Shown: positions 1 through 9,516, counted from the stretch's first letter. The stretch: DNA of 41,197 bases from an uncultured Brachyspira sp. (GCF_910578695.1 NZ_CAJTQJ010000017.1:1-41197), one strand, 5' to 3'. Notes: generated from the letters alone by a model not told the origin. Translations and numbers: made by a program.

Positions 1-100
1 TAACTTCATTATTATTGCCAATAAAAATGCTCTCTAGCTTTTATAATAATCATTATAGTATAGCAATACTTATAGAATTAGCAAAACTCTAATAATTTTT

Positions 101-134
101 ATACAATAATAGTGTTTAAACACTATTATTGTAT
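101..134. terminator. Perfect 17-bp inverted repeat after the hydrogenase gene
   Basis: Positions 101-117 and 118-134 are perfect reverse complements centred on GTTTAAAC. The palindrome lies 9 bp past the stop of the minus-strand hydrogenase gene, so a transcription-ending hairpin is the simplest reading. On the minus strand it is followed by A's rather than a clean T run, so it is not a textbook intrinsic terminator. A protein-binding palindrome is possible. Bases 1-100 hold no gene that I can see. Confidence 0.5.
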
Positions 135-142
135 ATTTAATA

Positions 143-1615
143 TTAACCTTTTTTTACTTCAGTACCTGTAGAAGCATATCTTTGCAATTGAACAGCAGCA
201 GCCTTAGGATTTTTAACTACGCAAGGACCTCCTACACATCCGCCATTACAAGCCATAACCTCAACAAGATTAGGAGTATCATCAGTAATAGGAGTTTCTC
301 CAGACTGGACTTTTCCGTATCCCCTAAGCTGTTTCATACCTTCCTTATCAAGTCCGTTAATAACAGCTGCCTTTAATTTTTCAGGGTGTTTTAATCTTAC
401 CTTAACAGCCTCAGAAACGCCCCCGCTTACAGCATACTTTCTTCCTGAAGATGTAGGAACAACCTCTATATCCAAATCAGGCTCTTTTGAAACTTCTGTA
501 CCTGTAGCTATAAATAAAGCCTCAAGTTCTTCCATAGATAAGCAGTAATCAACCAAGTCATCATCTATACTCTCTCTTCTTTTAGCAAGGCAAGGTCCTA
601 TAAATACATTAACAGCATCAGAATCTTCTGCATACATCATTTCAGCAGTATAATGCATAGGAGTTCTTGTTTCAGATACACAGGGAATTAATTCAGGCAC
701 ATGCTTTCTCACAGCTTTAACATAAGCAGGACAGCATGAAGTAGTCATAAGTTTATCTCCCCTTTCCATTCTCTCTTCAAATTCAGCCGCTTCATTATCA
801 GAAGTAATATCAGCACCTAAAGCAACCTCCCAAACTTTATTAAAACCTATCTTTAATAAAGCACTTTTTAATTGTCCTGGCTTAGCATTAAACTGAGAGG
901 CTATAGCAGGTGCATACATTACATTAACTTTTTCATCATTTTTCAAATGCTTAAGAACATCTAAAAGCTGCCCCTTATCCATCATAGCACTGAAAGGGCA
1001 TTCTCTCATACAATTACCGCAGAATATGCATTTATGATAATCTATTACCTCTTTACCATACTCATTTTTATTAATAGCACCTACAGGACAAGACTCCTCG
1101 CAAGGTACAGGTATATAAATAATAGCGTGATAAGGACAATTTTTTAAACATAATCCGCAGTTGATGCATTTATTACTGTCTATATATGCCCTTTTTTCAT
1201 CTAATATAGTTATAGCATCTTTAGGACAATTTGTAATACAAGGTCTTGCAAGACAAGCCTGACAGGCATTTGTTACCATAAAATTAGCTCTAACGCAAGC
1301 ATTGCATGCCTCATCTAATACTGTAAGCATAGGCCAAGTTGGTTTTTCTCTTTCCAATGCCAATTTAGAATATTCCGACAATGGTATACCGCTGTCTTCC
1401 TTACCCTCAACGCTTATTCCAAGCATTGCAATAATTCTATTTTTCATTATTTCTCTGTCATTATGTATGCAGCATCTTATAGATTTGCTGTCTTTAGGAA
1501 TTATTTCTATAGGCAGTCTGTCAATATCTTCTATCAGTCTATCTTCAATATACATTAATGCTATCTTTACTAGGATATCTTTCTTCAATTGAGAAGCGTT
1601 ATTATTAATATTCAC
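143..1615 (-). CDS. Monomeric [FeFe] hydrogenase (group B-like)
   Basis: Likely oxidises or produces H2 using ferredoxin-type electron carriers in the cytoplasm. Several Cys clusters (residues ~118-131, 150-161, 172-179, 196-207) fit bacterial 4Fe-4S modules. The H-cluster domain follows, with TTSCCPAY at ~291-298, GPCLAKRRES at ~340-349 and VEVMACNGGCVGGPC at ~451-465. These correspond to the L1, L2 and L3 motifs, and all four H-cluster cysteines are present. L1 has AY in place of the usual GW and L2 has GPC in place of MPC, as in group B enzymes rather than classical group A. It starts with GTG, supported by AGGAG seven bases upstream. No maturation genes or partner subunits are nearby; it appears to be a single-gene transcript. 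Confidence 0.85.
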   Translation of the reverse strand: MNINNNASQLKKDILVKIALMYIEDRLIEDIDRLPIEIIPKDSKSIRCCIHNDREIMKNRIIAMLGISVEGKEDSGIPLSEYSKLALEREKPTWPMLTVLDEACNACVRANFMVTNACQACLARPCITNCPKDAITILDEKRAYIDSNKCINCGLCLKNCPYHAIIYIPVPCEESCPVGAINKNEYGKEVIDYHKCIFCGNCMRECPFSAMMDKGQLLDVLKHLKNDEKVNVMYAPAIASQFNAKPGQLKSALLKIGFNKVWEVALGADITSDNEAAEFEERMERGDKLMTTSCCPAYVKAVRKHVPELIPCVSETRTPMHYTAEMMYAEDSDAVNVFIGPCLAKRRESIDDDLVDYCLSMEELEALFIATGTEVSKEPDLDIEVVPTSSGRKYAVSGGVSEAVKVRLKHPEKLKAAVINGLDKEGMKQLRGYGKVQSGETPITDDTPNLVEVMACNGGCVGGPCVVKNPKAAAVQLQRYASTGTEVKKG

Positions 1616-1678
1616 TTTTATACTCCTAATTTTTTAAGTGATTTTTCATTAAAAAAAAATATTATATTTTGCTTAAGT

Positions 1679-1706
1679 ATTATAATATGAAGATTATTTT
1701 TTTCAA
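1679..1706 (-). promoter_or_regulatory. Sigma70-type promoter for the hydrogenase gene
   Basis: On the minus strand TTGAAA (1701-1706) and TATAAT (1679-1684) are separated by 16 bp, about 65 bp upstream of the GTG start. AT richness makes chance -10 boxes common; the paired -35 adds support. Confidence 0.5.
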
Positions 1707-1767
1707 GCATAACGCTTAAACAATATACATAACTTTATTATATATACGCATAAAAACCTGTATATAA

Positions 1768-2514
1768 TCACTTTTTAATTGATTTGTCTCTCAATTCATT
1801 ATAATTTTTACTCATAATGCTATACCAATAATCTAATTTAGAATTATCATCGCCTTCTATATCCTTAAAATAAAACGGCTCTAAAAATCTTACATATATT
1901 TTTTTGAAAGGAGTTATTTTAATGGTTTTTGCTTTCATAATATCTTTAGTGCCGTATATAACTACAGGCAAAACAGGTATATCCGAACATCTTTCTGCTA
2001 TTTTCAGTATGCCTCTTTTAGGTCTTTTTATCTCTCCCGTATTGCTTCTAGTTCCTTCAGGATAAATTACTATGCTTATATTATTTCTAAGTCTATTTTC
2101 CATATCATCTATTGACTTTACAGCTCCTACAGTACCTCTCTTAACAAATATATAATTAGCAAGAGACATAGCAAAACCTATCAGAGGAACTTTTCCATAA
2201 GTATCTTTTGAAACAAATGCAAATGATTTTTTAAATATATTAAAACATACAAATATATCGAATGCACTTTGATGATTAGGAGTAAGCAAATAAGTTTTTT
2301 TATAGTCATAATTTTCTATGCCTTCTATATCAAAGGAAATAAAAGCCATTTTTATTAATCCTCTGCCCCAAAATTTAGCCATAGAATGAACATAATTAGA
2401 TGCTTTTCTCTTAGAAAATACTCTTATAAAAGGATAAACAGGATATGCAATAATAAAGCATATAAATGTATAAATTACAGCTAGTAAAAAATAAATTAAA
2501 CTAAATAATATCAT
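1768..2514 (-). CDS. plsC: 1-acyl-sn-glycerol-3-phosphate acyltransferase (PlsC family)
   Basis: Acylates lysophosphatidic acid to phosphatidic acid at the inner membrane in phospholipid synthesis. The N-terminal ~25 residues are a hydrophobic membrane segment. The catalytic NHQSAFD (HX4D) motif lies near residue 78 and the acceptor-binding YPEGTRS motif near residue 151, in the usual order for the family. The length of 248 aa is typical. It is transcribed away from nadK and may be read separately from the downstream hydrogenase gene, which has its own promoter-like sequence. Substrate specificity among PlsC paralogues cannot be read from sequence. Confidence 0.85.
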   Translation of the reverse strand: MILFSLIYFLLAVIYTFICFIIAYPVYPFIRVFSKRKASNYVHSMAKFWGRGLIKMAFISFDIEGIENYDYKKTYLLTPNHQSAFDIFVCFNIFKKSFAFVSKDTYGKVPLIGFAMSLANYIFVKRGTVGAVKSIDDMENRLRNNISIVIYPEGTRSNTGEIKRPKRGILKIAERCSDIPVLPVVIYGTKDIMKAKTIKITPFKKIYVRFLEPFYFKDIEGDDNSKLDYWYSIMSKNYNELRDKSIKK

Positions 2515-2542
2515 TTATATAGTTTATTATAAAAATAAAAAA

Positions 2543-2585
2543 TTATCAATATATAACTTGCTATATTGATAAGTTTTGTTATAAT
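2543..2585 (+). promoter_or_regulatory. nadK promoter overlapped by an 11-bp inverted repeat
   Basis: TTGCTA (2558-2563) and TATAAT (2580-2585) are 16 bp apart, upstream of nadK. A perfect inverted repeat, TTATCAATATA (2543-2553) and TATATTGATAA (2562-2572) with an 8-nt centre, covers the -35 box and half the spacer. That placement in a divergent intergenic region suits an operator, although a hairpin is also possible. Confidence 0.4.
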
Positions 2586-2626
2586 CAATAAATATTTTAA
2601 CCTTTAATAATTTTATATTAAATATT

Positions 2627-3496
2627 ATGAATGATGATGTAAAAAAAAGAATAGGAATCATAGTTAATACGATTAATGGATATCCTGCATATATTTTAGA
2701 AAAAATATATGATATTCTAGGAAAATATGATATAGAAACTATAATAATAGATTATGATATATCTTCATATATAAATATAAAAAAAGCAGGTAAAGAATTA
2801 AAAAATGTATCAATGCTTATATCTATAGGAGGAGACGGAACATTATTATCAGCTTTAAAAATAGCAATAAAATATGATGTGCCTGTTCTTCCCATATATA
2901 ATGGCACATTAGGTTTTATTTCAGAGATTCCTCCCGAAGAAGCATATTTAATATTAGAAGAATATATTGAAGGTAAAAAAACTCTCTATGAGATAGAACC
3001 TAGAACTTTATTATCAATAATCATACATTCTAAAGAAAAAAATATAAGCAAAGAATATTTAGCAGTAAATGAGCTGGTATTAAGCAAATGCGACGGAAGA
3101 GCCATATATATCAATGTCATAATATCAGGAAAATTAATATCTTCTATAGTAGGCGATGGTGTAGTAATAGCAACTCCCACAGGCTCTACAGCTTATGCTT
3201 TAAGTGCAGGAGGTCCTATAATTGCCCCTACAATTGATGCTATATCTTTCGTACCTATATCCCCGCATTCATTAACATTCAGACCTTTGGTTATACCTAA
3301 ATGCGATAATATAGAACTTGAATTGACAAAAAAATCATTAAAAGCTATGATAACTATAGACGGATATGATATATACCAATTTAAAAATCATGATAAAATA
3401 GAAGCAAAAATAAGTGATAAAAGCTGTTATATATTTCAAAGTGTAAAAAGATTGTTTTATGATATACTTAGGAACAAACTTAATTGGGGTAGATGA
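2627..3496 (+). CDS. nadK: NAD kinase
   Basis: Phosphorylates NAD to NADP using ATP or polyphosphate. The GGDGT signature is at residues 68-72, and the second family signature GDGVVIATPTGSTAYALSAG follows in the middle of the protein. The length of 289 aa is normal. Its stop overlaps the recN start as ATGA, so the two are co-transcribed and probably translationally coupled. The nadK-recN pairing is common in bacteria, which supports both calls. Confidence 0.95.
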   Translation: MNDDVKKRIGIIVNTINGYPAYILEKIYDILGKYDIETIIIDYDISSYINIKKAGKELKNVSMLISIGGDGTLLSALKIAIKYDVPVLPIYNGTLGFISEIPPEEAYLILEEYIEGKKTLYEIEPRTLLSIIIHSKEKNISKEYLAVNELVLSKCDGRAIYINVIISGKLISSIVGDGVVIATPTGSTAYALSAGGPIIAPTIDAISFVPISPHSLTFRPLVIPKCDNIELELTKKSLKAMITIDGYDIYQFKNHDKIEAKISDKSCYIFQSVKRLFYDILRNKLNWGR

Positions 3497-5205
3497 TGCT
3501 TAAATATCTTGAAATAAGAAATTTTGTATTAATAGATAAATTAAAAATAAATTTCAGCAGCGGGTTTAATGTGCTTACAGGAGAAACAGGTGCAGGAAAA
3601 AGTATTATAATAAGTGCATTAGAACTCATTACAGGTGAAAAAGGTTCTACTAGAATGGTAGGAGCCAATGGAGACAGACTTATTGTATCTGGAAACTTCT
3701 CTTTACAGTCATCTGCTGATATTGTAAAAAACAAATTAAAAGAGTGGAATATAGAAATCAATAATGATGAACTTAATATTAAAAGAGAAATTACTAAAGA
3801 CGGCAAAAGCAAATCTTTTATAAATAATGTAGGCGTTAAAGTAGCTGAATTAAAAGAATTAGGCGATTTAATAGTAGATATACACGGACAGCATGAGCAT
3901 CAGTCACTATTTAATCCTGCAAATCATCTTAATTTTTATGACAGTTATTTGAATATTGATGGAAAACTGGAAAATTATAAAAATCATTATAATAAGCTTA
4001 TAAAATTAATAAAACAGTATAATGAAATATCGCAAAATAAAAATACAATATTAAAAGAAAAATCATTTTTAGAATATGCAATAGATGAAATAGAAAGGGC
4101 AAAATTAAAGCAAAATGAAGATGAAGATATAAAAAATGATATTACTATGATGTCGAATGCAGAAAGCATAGCCTCATCTCTTTCTGCTATCAATAAGGAT
4201 ATATTTGGAAGCGAATCAGGTGCATATATAAAATTAAACAGAAGCATAGGAGCTTTACAAACTATATCTAAATATGACAGCAGACTTTCAGATATTGCAT
4301 CGCAAATAGAGGGAATTACATTAAATCTTGAAGATATAAAAACAGTTTTAACAGAAATAAGGTCCAAAACTAAATTTGATCCTGAGGAGCTTCAGGCTCT
4401 AAATGAAAGACTTTTTTTTATAAACAATTTAAAAAAGAAATACGGTTCTAATATAAAAGAAATACTTGCTTATGCAAAAGAAGCTAAAGAAAAATTAGAA
4501 TCTCTGAATTTCTCCGAAGAAGATATTGAAAATTTAAAAAAAGAAATAGAAGAGATGAGAGAAAAAACTTCTATGCTTGCAAAAGAAATATCAGATATAA
4601 GACATAATAGAAAAGAAGATTTTATAAAAGCAATAGAAAATGAAATGAATGATTTAGGAATGTCCTCTATAAGATTTGATGTTGAAATAACTTTAGATGA
4701 AGATGATGAAGGCATACTCAATATAGACGGCTCTAATATAAAGGCTAATTCTACAGGAATAGATAATATAGAGTTTATAATAGCACCGAATAAGCAAAGT
4801 ATGTTTCAGCCTCTTAGAAAAATAGCATCAGGAGGAGAGATATCAAGAATAATGCTTTCATTAAAAAATGTATTATCTTTGGGAGATTATTCTGAAACAT
4901 GTGTATTTGATGAGATAGATGTAGGCGTAGGAGGAAGAATTGCCGAAGTTATAGGCGAAAAAATAGCAGCATTGTCAAAAAGAAAGCAGGTGCTTAGCGT
5001 TACTCATTTAGCACAGATTGCAATATATGCTAATAATCATTTCAAAGTTACAAAAAATGAGGGCGAAGATATTGTAACTTCAACTATTGAAGAATTAGAT
5101 AATGATATGAAAGTAAATGAAATTGCTAGAATGATAACAGGAAAAGAAATTACTGAAGCAAGTATTAAACATGCTGAAGAACTGCTTGAACATGCTAAAA
5201 AATAG
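3493..5205 (+). CDS. recN: DNA repair protein RecN
   Basis: SMC-like ATPase of double-strand break repair. The Walker A motif GETGAGKS lies at residues 30-37. A long Glu/Lys-rich coiled-coil centre (about 160-370) separates the two ATPase halves. The C-terminal half carries the ABC signature SGGEISR and the Walker B region DEIDVGVGG, followed by a conserved THLAQIA. The length of 570 aa is typical. The first ATG (3493) overlaps the nadK stop by 4 nt; a second ATG follows immediately. Confidence 0.96.
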   Translation: MMLKYLEIRNFVLIDKLKINFSSGFNVLTGETGAGKSIIISALELITGEKGSTRMVGANGDRLIVSGNFSLQSSADIVKNKLKEWNIEINNDELNIKREITKDGKSKSFINNVGVKVAELKELGDLIVDIHGQHEHQSLFNPANHLNFYDSYLNIDGKLENYKNHYNKLIKLIKQYNEISQNKNTILKEKSFLEYAIDEIERAKLKQNEDEDIKNDITMMSNAESIASSLSAINKDIFGSESGAYIKLNRSIGALQTISKYDSRLSDIASQIEGITLNLEDIKTVLTEIRSKTKFDPEELQALNERLFFINNLKKKYGSNIKEILAYAKEAKEKLESLNFSEEDIENLKKEIEEMREKTSMLAKEISDIRHNRKEDFIKAIENEMNDLGMSSIRFDVEITLDEDDEGILNIDGSNIKANSTGIDNIEFIIAPNKQSMFQPLRKIASGGEISRIMLSLKNVLSLGDYSETCVFDEIDVGVGGRIAEVIGEKIAALSKRKQVLSVTHLAQIAIYANNHFKVTKNEGEDIVTSTIEELDNDMKVNEIARMITGKEITEASIKHAEELLEHAKK

Positions 5206-5273
5206 TATTATATATAATTAATATTTTTAATTTTTTATATAAATATAATATCTGATAATATAAATAAATTCGC

Positions 5274-5302
5274 TTGACAGATTTTAATTTAAATAATATA
5301 TT
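5274..5302 (+). promoter_or_regulatory. Consensus promoter for the FmdB-family gene
   Basis: TTGACA (5274-5279), a 17-bp spacer, then TATATT (5297-5302), about 40 bp upstream of the ATG. An AAGGAAG ribosome binding site precedes the start. Confidence 0.6.
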
Positions 5303-5343
5303 ATTGTAATTTAATTAATCAAATATAATAAAAGGAAGTAATT

Positions 5344-5589
5344 ATGCCTACTTATGAATATAAATGTGAAAACTGCGGAAATGAATTTGAGGAATTTCAA
5401 TCAATAACATCAGAAGCAAAAGCTGATTGTCCAAAATGCGGCAGCGAATCAAAAAGAATGATATCTTTAAATAGCGGTATTATTTTCAAAGGCAAAGGAT
5501 TCTATGTTAATGATTATAAAGAAAAAAATAGTGCATCTAGTTCATCAAGCACAAGCGAAACATCATCTGCTCCTAACAAAAGCTGCTGA
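5344..5589 (+). CDS. FmdB-family zinc ribbon protein
   Basis: Small putative zinc-binding regulatory protein. It begins MPTYEYKCENCG, the typical FmdB/CxxC_CxxC_SSSS opening, with a second CPKCG at about residues 31-35. The C-terminal tail is low-complexity Ser/Thr, as in many family members. The family's biochemical role is not well established; the name comes from an ORF next to formamidase and does not prove function. It has its own promoter and is followed by a structured element at 5633-5690. Confidence 0.85.
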   Translation: MPTYEYKCENCGNEFEEFQSITSEAKADCPKCGSESKRMISLNSGIIFKGKGFYVNDYKEKNSASSSSSTSETSSAPNKSC

Positions 5590-5632
5590 ATAGCAAAATA
5601 AAATAATTTTTATTTATATTAAAACTTAAAAT

Positions 5633-5690
5633 AAAAATTATGAGCGTCTGACATTCGCTAAATGGCAGAGTATCAAAGCTCATAATTTTT
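5633..5690 (+). ncRNA. Structured intergenic element: long stem enclosing a second hairpin
   Basis: A perfect 13-bp outer stem (5633-5645 with 5678-5690, AAAAATTATGAGC/GCTCATAATTTTT) encloses an inner hairpin. The inner hairpin pairs 5647-5650 with 5666-5669 and 5652-5655 with 5661-5664, with an A-G mismatch between them and loop CGCTA. Both base composition and structure differ from surrounding AT-rich spacer. The 3' arm ends in five T's, so it may act as a terminator for the FmdB gene. It ends 20 nt before rlmN, which lacks a clear ribosome binding site, so a leader role is also possible. Confidence 0.45.
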
Positions 5691-5710
5691 ATTAGCAACA
5701 ATAATAAATT

Positions 5711-6739
5711 ATGGCTAAAAAAATATCTATAATGAATGTTTCAGAAGATGAATTATCTAAATTCTGTGCAGAAAATGATTTTCCTAAATTTCATGCATCT
5801 CAAATACTAAATTGGATATATAAAAAATATGCATTAAGTTTTGAAGAGATGAGCAATATACCAAAAAATTTAAGAGCTTTATTAGATGAGTTTTATTTTA
5901 TACATAATTCAAAAATAGAACATATTTCAGAAGATGAATACGGCACTCAGAAATTATTAATATCATTATATGACAGAAAAAAAATAGAATCAGTCATTTT
6001 AAATAAAAAAGACAGAGTAACTTTTTGCTTATCATCTCAGGTAGGCTGCGGTTATGGATGTGCTTTCTGTGCTACAGGAAGTATGGGACTTTCTAGAAAT
6101 CTCACTGCAGATGAAATACTTGCGGAGTTCTTACTTATGAGAGCTGTAACCAAAAAAGTTAATTCTATAGTATTTATGGGTATGGGAGAGCCTTTAGCAA
6201 ATACCAAAAACCTTTTTAAAGCAATAGATACAATTAATTCATTCAAAGGTTTTAATTTAGGAATAAGACATATTACAATATCAACTTCGGGAGAGGTGTC
6301 AGGAATAAAACAGTTAATAGAAAGAGATTTAGACTGCAGATTGGCTGTTTCTTTACATTCATTGAAAAATGATGTAAGAGATAAAATTATGCCTATCAAT
6401 AAAAGATACCCTATAGAAAATCTTATGTCTATACTAAAAAGATACAGTAAAAACGGTAAGAGAATGATTACTTTTGAATGGGTGCTTATTAAAGATATTA
6501 ATGATTCCGTTAATGATGCATACAGGATTGTAAATTTAAAAAAAGAATTTCCTTTTAAAGTTAATATCATACCTATAAACCCTGTAGAACATGCACCGCA
6601 ATTTCAAAAACCAAATAAAGATATTATATTAAGATTTAAATCCATACTTAAAGATAATGGAATTGAAGTCGCTGAGAGATTTAAGCAGGGACAGGAAATA
6701 TCAGCAGGCTGCGGACAATTAGCTATTAAAAACATGTAA
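5711..6739 (+). CDS. rlmN: Dual-specificity 23S rRNA/tRNA adenine-C2 methyltransferase RlmN
   Basis: Radical-SAM enzyme that methylates C2 of A2503 in 23S rRNA and A37 in some tRNAs. The radical-SAM cysteines are C113, C117 and C120 (CGYGCAFC), in the family's CxxxCxxC spacing. The MGMGEPL motif follows, and the C-terminal SAGCGQL carries the second catalytic cysteine. The length of 342 aa is usual. There is no evident ribosome binding site before the ATG, which is unusual for this window. Confidence 0.93.
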   Translation: MAKKISIMNVSEDELSKFCAENDFPKFHASQILNWIYKKYALSFEEMSNIPKNLRALLDEFYFIHNSKIEHISEDEYGTQKLLISLYDRKKIESVILNKKDRVTFCLSSQVGCGYGCAFCATGSMGLSRNLTADEILAEFLLMRAVTKKVNSIVFMGMGEPLANTKNLFKAIDTINSFKGFNLGIRHITISTSGEVSGIKQLIERDLDCRLAVSLHSLKNDVRDKIMPINKRYPIENLMSILKRYSKNGKRMITFEWVLIKDINDSVNDAYRIVNLKKEFPFKVNIIPINPVEHAPQFQKPNKDIILRFKSILKDNGIEVAERFKQGQEISAGCGQLAIKNM

Positions 6740-6747
6740 ATTAGTAT

Positions 6748-6771
6748 AGTATTTATTATTTATTAAATACT
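6748..6771 (+). terminator. Short hairpin after rlmN
   Basis: AGTATTTA (6748-6755) pairs with TAAATACT (6764-6771) around an 8-nt loop, 8 bp past the rlmN stop. There is no strong T tract, and the following TATAAT suggests a promoter for the next gene is nearby. Confidence 0.3.
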
Positions 6772-6813
6772 GGTATAATATAAATATATTTTATAGGATA
6801 TTAAGAGTAATTT

Positions 6814-9516
6814 ATGAAAAAATTTAATAGTTCTTTATTTAGCAGGAAATATGAAGGATATAATTTAGAAAAAGAAATATGCATAATTAATATGGGTATA
6901 GTGGAAAATGATATATATGCATTGGATTTTTTAAGAGAAGCTAATTATACATACAATAAAGATAAAGAATATTTTTATTCATTATACAAAACATTAGAAA
7001 ATAGTAATAACTGCGGTATATATTTGATATTAACTGCTATACTGCTAATAAATAATGATAATAAGGCTAATATAAAAATAGCTGATAAAAAAATAGATAT
7101 TTTACTTCAAAAGGTATATGATTCTTATTATGCAAAGTACAATATAGTAGAACATCTTGGAACTCCTAATAGTATTGCTGTAATAAATAATGATATTATA
7201 TATGAAGATGATAAGAGATATGAATTAATAAAAAGATTTTATGTAAAAAAATCAGCATTCGGATATTTCAGTGCTGCAAAACCTTATAAGCCTTATAATA
7301 TAAAAAAAACTCCGAATGATGAGGATATAGAATTTATAAAAAAATCAATACTGAATAATTACAGATTATATTATATTTTATTATTATCAGATTACTCTAA
7401 AAAATCTAAAAAGCTTCTTGATATAATATTAAAAACAAATAGTTATAAAGCATTCACATATTTAATTTTAATCAGAAAAGAGGGATTTAATATTACATAT
7501 CAGGAAAGCTTAAATTATTTAACCAATATGGATGTAGCATTATCTGATATTATTATTTCTTATATATTTTTCTATTCTTATAATGATAGAATATCATATT
7601 ATGATTCATTTGCAGTTCAAATAAAAAATAAGGAATTTAATAATTTTTTCTATTCTCTCATAAAAAAAAATGTGGATTATTTTGAAAGTTTATTTTCAAA
7701 TAAAAAATTTGTCAGCAGAATAACAAAAAGCAGTAAGAATTTTATACCGTTTTTAAATGAATTATATAGTAAGGAAATAGATTTCGGTTCAAGTAAAATA
7801 TTATGCTCGCTTTTAGAAAATAAATCTCCTAGTATAAGAAAAGCTGCTATAAAAATAATTAATAAAAAGAAAAAAGAATCTTATGAATATTTACAAGCTT
7901 TGGACAGCGATTTAGCAAAGGATGCATTAAAAAAATGGAGAAGCAAGAAAGTTATAGATTCAGAGTTCAAAGATACTTATAATATAGTTAGCTATGTTAA
8001 TAAAAATTATGATAAAAAATATGAAAAAAATCTATTATGTTTAGATGAATCTTTACTTTACGGAATTATTAGTAAAGACTCAAATCAGGATATACCTATT
8101 ATAATTATAAAATATATATATTTGGAATATTCCAAGCTAAAATCGCCGTCAAAAATAAAAGATTTAGATAAAATTATTTCATATTTTAATTTTGAATCTT
8201 TTATAAATGTAATAAAAAAAATATATGAAAGATGGATATTTGAGGGAGCAGATACAACTTATAAATTCGTAATGATACCCTATCTTGTTTATGAATCTGA
8301 TTATAAAATAGATAAAGTATTAAATAATATAAAAGACTGGTGCGAATCTGGAAGAATCTCTCTCGCTAATTATGCTATATCAGCATTATCTTCCAACGGC
8401 AGTATTTACTCTTTAACTCTAATTGACTGCATATCAAATAATTTTAAATACTACAAAATAAAAAATACATCAAAATTGGCATTCAAATCCGCAGCAAAAA
8501 AATTGAATATTTCAGAAGATGCTTTAGAAGATAAGATTATACAAAATTACGGTATAGATAAAACAGGTAAGAAAATATTAAAAGATGATTTATATTCTTT
8601 TACACTTTATATAAATGAAAAATTAAATATTGAAAAAATATTTGATAATAATAAAAAAGAATATGTATCTAAAATAGATAAATATAATAATATAAGCAGT
8701 AAATTATTAGATGAGTTTTATAATATAAAAAATAATATAAAATCAACTTATAAATTTCAAACTTACAGACTTCATAAAGCATTAATGACAGGAAAAAAAT
8801 GGACTTTAGATAATTGGAAAAATATATTTGAAGAAAATTATGTTATGAATATATTATCTGATAATTTTATTTGGACTGTATATAATAAAAATGATAAAAT
8901 ACTTCAGCATATCAAATATGATAGAAAATCAAATACATTTCAAACATTAGATAATGAAATATATAAAATTAATAAACAATATAAATTATCATTAGCAAGC
9001 CCGATAGAAATGAAAAATGAGACAATAGAAAAAGCTAGAAAATTAATAGCAGATTTAAATATAAAGCAGCCGTTTAATCAAATGCAAAATATTAATTTTT
9101 CTTTTGATGATGAAGATATAAAAGAAAATATCATAGTAAAATATAGAAATAAAGAAATAAAAATAAAAACTTTCAAAACCTTAGCAGACTCTCTCGATAT
9201 GGAATTAGATTATGAAAGTTCATATATAACAGGATATAAAATTTCAGATTCTTCTATATCTATAGGAGTAAAAATTAACTTAATGGGCATAGATAATGCT
9301 ATAGATGATAATGATATAATTTTACTTGGAGATATAGTATTTTATACAATAGATAATAGCGAAACATTCTCTTATAAAAATATAATAGACCCTAGAACTT
9401 CTAATATTAGATATGTTAAATATATAATGTTTAATATAGATAATCATATAAAGAAAAACTTAGAAAGAAATAAAAAAACTCAAACTGCAAATAAAAGGAA
9501 ATCAAATAAAAAATGA
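6814..9516 (+). CDS. DUF4132 (MolR/YehI-like) protein of unknown function
   Basis: A 900-residue, Lys/Asn/Ile-rich soluble protein with no signal peptide. The central part is helical and HEAT-like (around residues 330-380, SPSIRKAAIKIINKK). The C-terminal third resembles DUF4132, with WTLDNWKNIFEENYVMN, then SPIEM and a conserved-looking IKQPFNQM. E. coli MolR/YehI belongs to this family but its biochemical function is not settled. The gene overlaps the following glycosyltransferase by 4 nt (ATGA), so the two are probably translated together. The family call is tentative. Confidence 0.55.
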   Translation: MKKFNSSLFSRKYEGYNLEKEICIINMGIVENDIYALDFLREANYTYNKDKEYFYSLYKTLENSNNCGIYLILTAILLINNDNKANIKIADKKIDILLQKVYDSYYAKYNIVEHLGTPNSIAVINNDIIYEDDKRYELIKRFYVKKSAFGYFSAAKPYKPYNIKKTPNDEDIEFIKKSILNNYRLYYILLLSDYSKKSKKLLDIILKTNSYKAFTYLILIRKEGFNITYQESLNYLTNMDVALSDIIISYIFFYSYNDRISYYDSFAVQIKNKEFNNFFYSLIKKNVDYFESLFSNKKFVSRITKSSKNFIPFLNELYSKEIDFGSSKILCSLLENKSPSIRKAAIKIINKKKKESYEYLQALDSDLAKDALKKWRSKKVIDSEFKDTYNIVSYVNKNYDKKYEKNLLCLDESLLYGIISKDSNQDIPIIIIKYIYLEYSKLKSPSKIKDLDKIISYFNFESFINVIKKIYERWIFEGADTTYKFVMIPYLVYESDYKIDKVLNNIKDWCESGRISLANYAISALSSNGSIYSLTLIDCISNNFKYYKIKNTSKLAFKSAAKKLNISEDALEDKIIQNYGIDKTGKKILKDDLYSFTLYINEKLNIEKIFDNNKKEYVSKIDKYNNISSKLLDEFYNIKNNIKSTYKFQTYRLHKALMTGKKWTLDNWKNIFEENYVMNILSDNFIWTVYNKNDKILQHIKYDRKSNTFQTLDNEIYKINKQYKLSLASPIEMKNETIEKARKLIADLNIKQPFNQMQNINFSFDDEDIKENIIVKYRNKEIKIKTFKTLADSLDMELDYESSYITGYKISDSSISIGVKINLMGIDNAIDDNDIILLGDIVFYTIDNSETFSYKNIIDPRTSNIRYVKYIMFNIDNHIKKNLERNKKTQTANKRKSNKK

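Noticed and set aside
182..376. Plus-strand ORF inside the hydrogenase gene
   Set aside because: Antisense shadow of a clearly conserved gene, with no ribosome binding site or recognisable protein.
6052..6570. 172-codon minus-strand ORF within rlmN
   Set aside because: Fully antisense to a well-conserved radical-SAM gene; hydrophobic composition is typical of AT-rich antisense translation.
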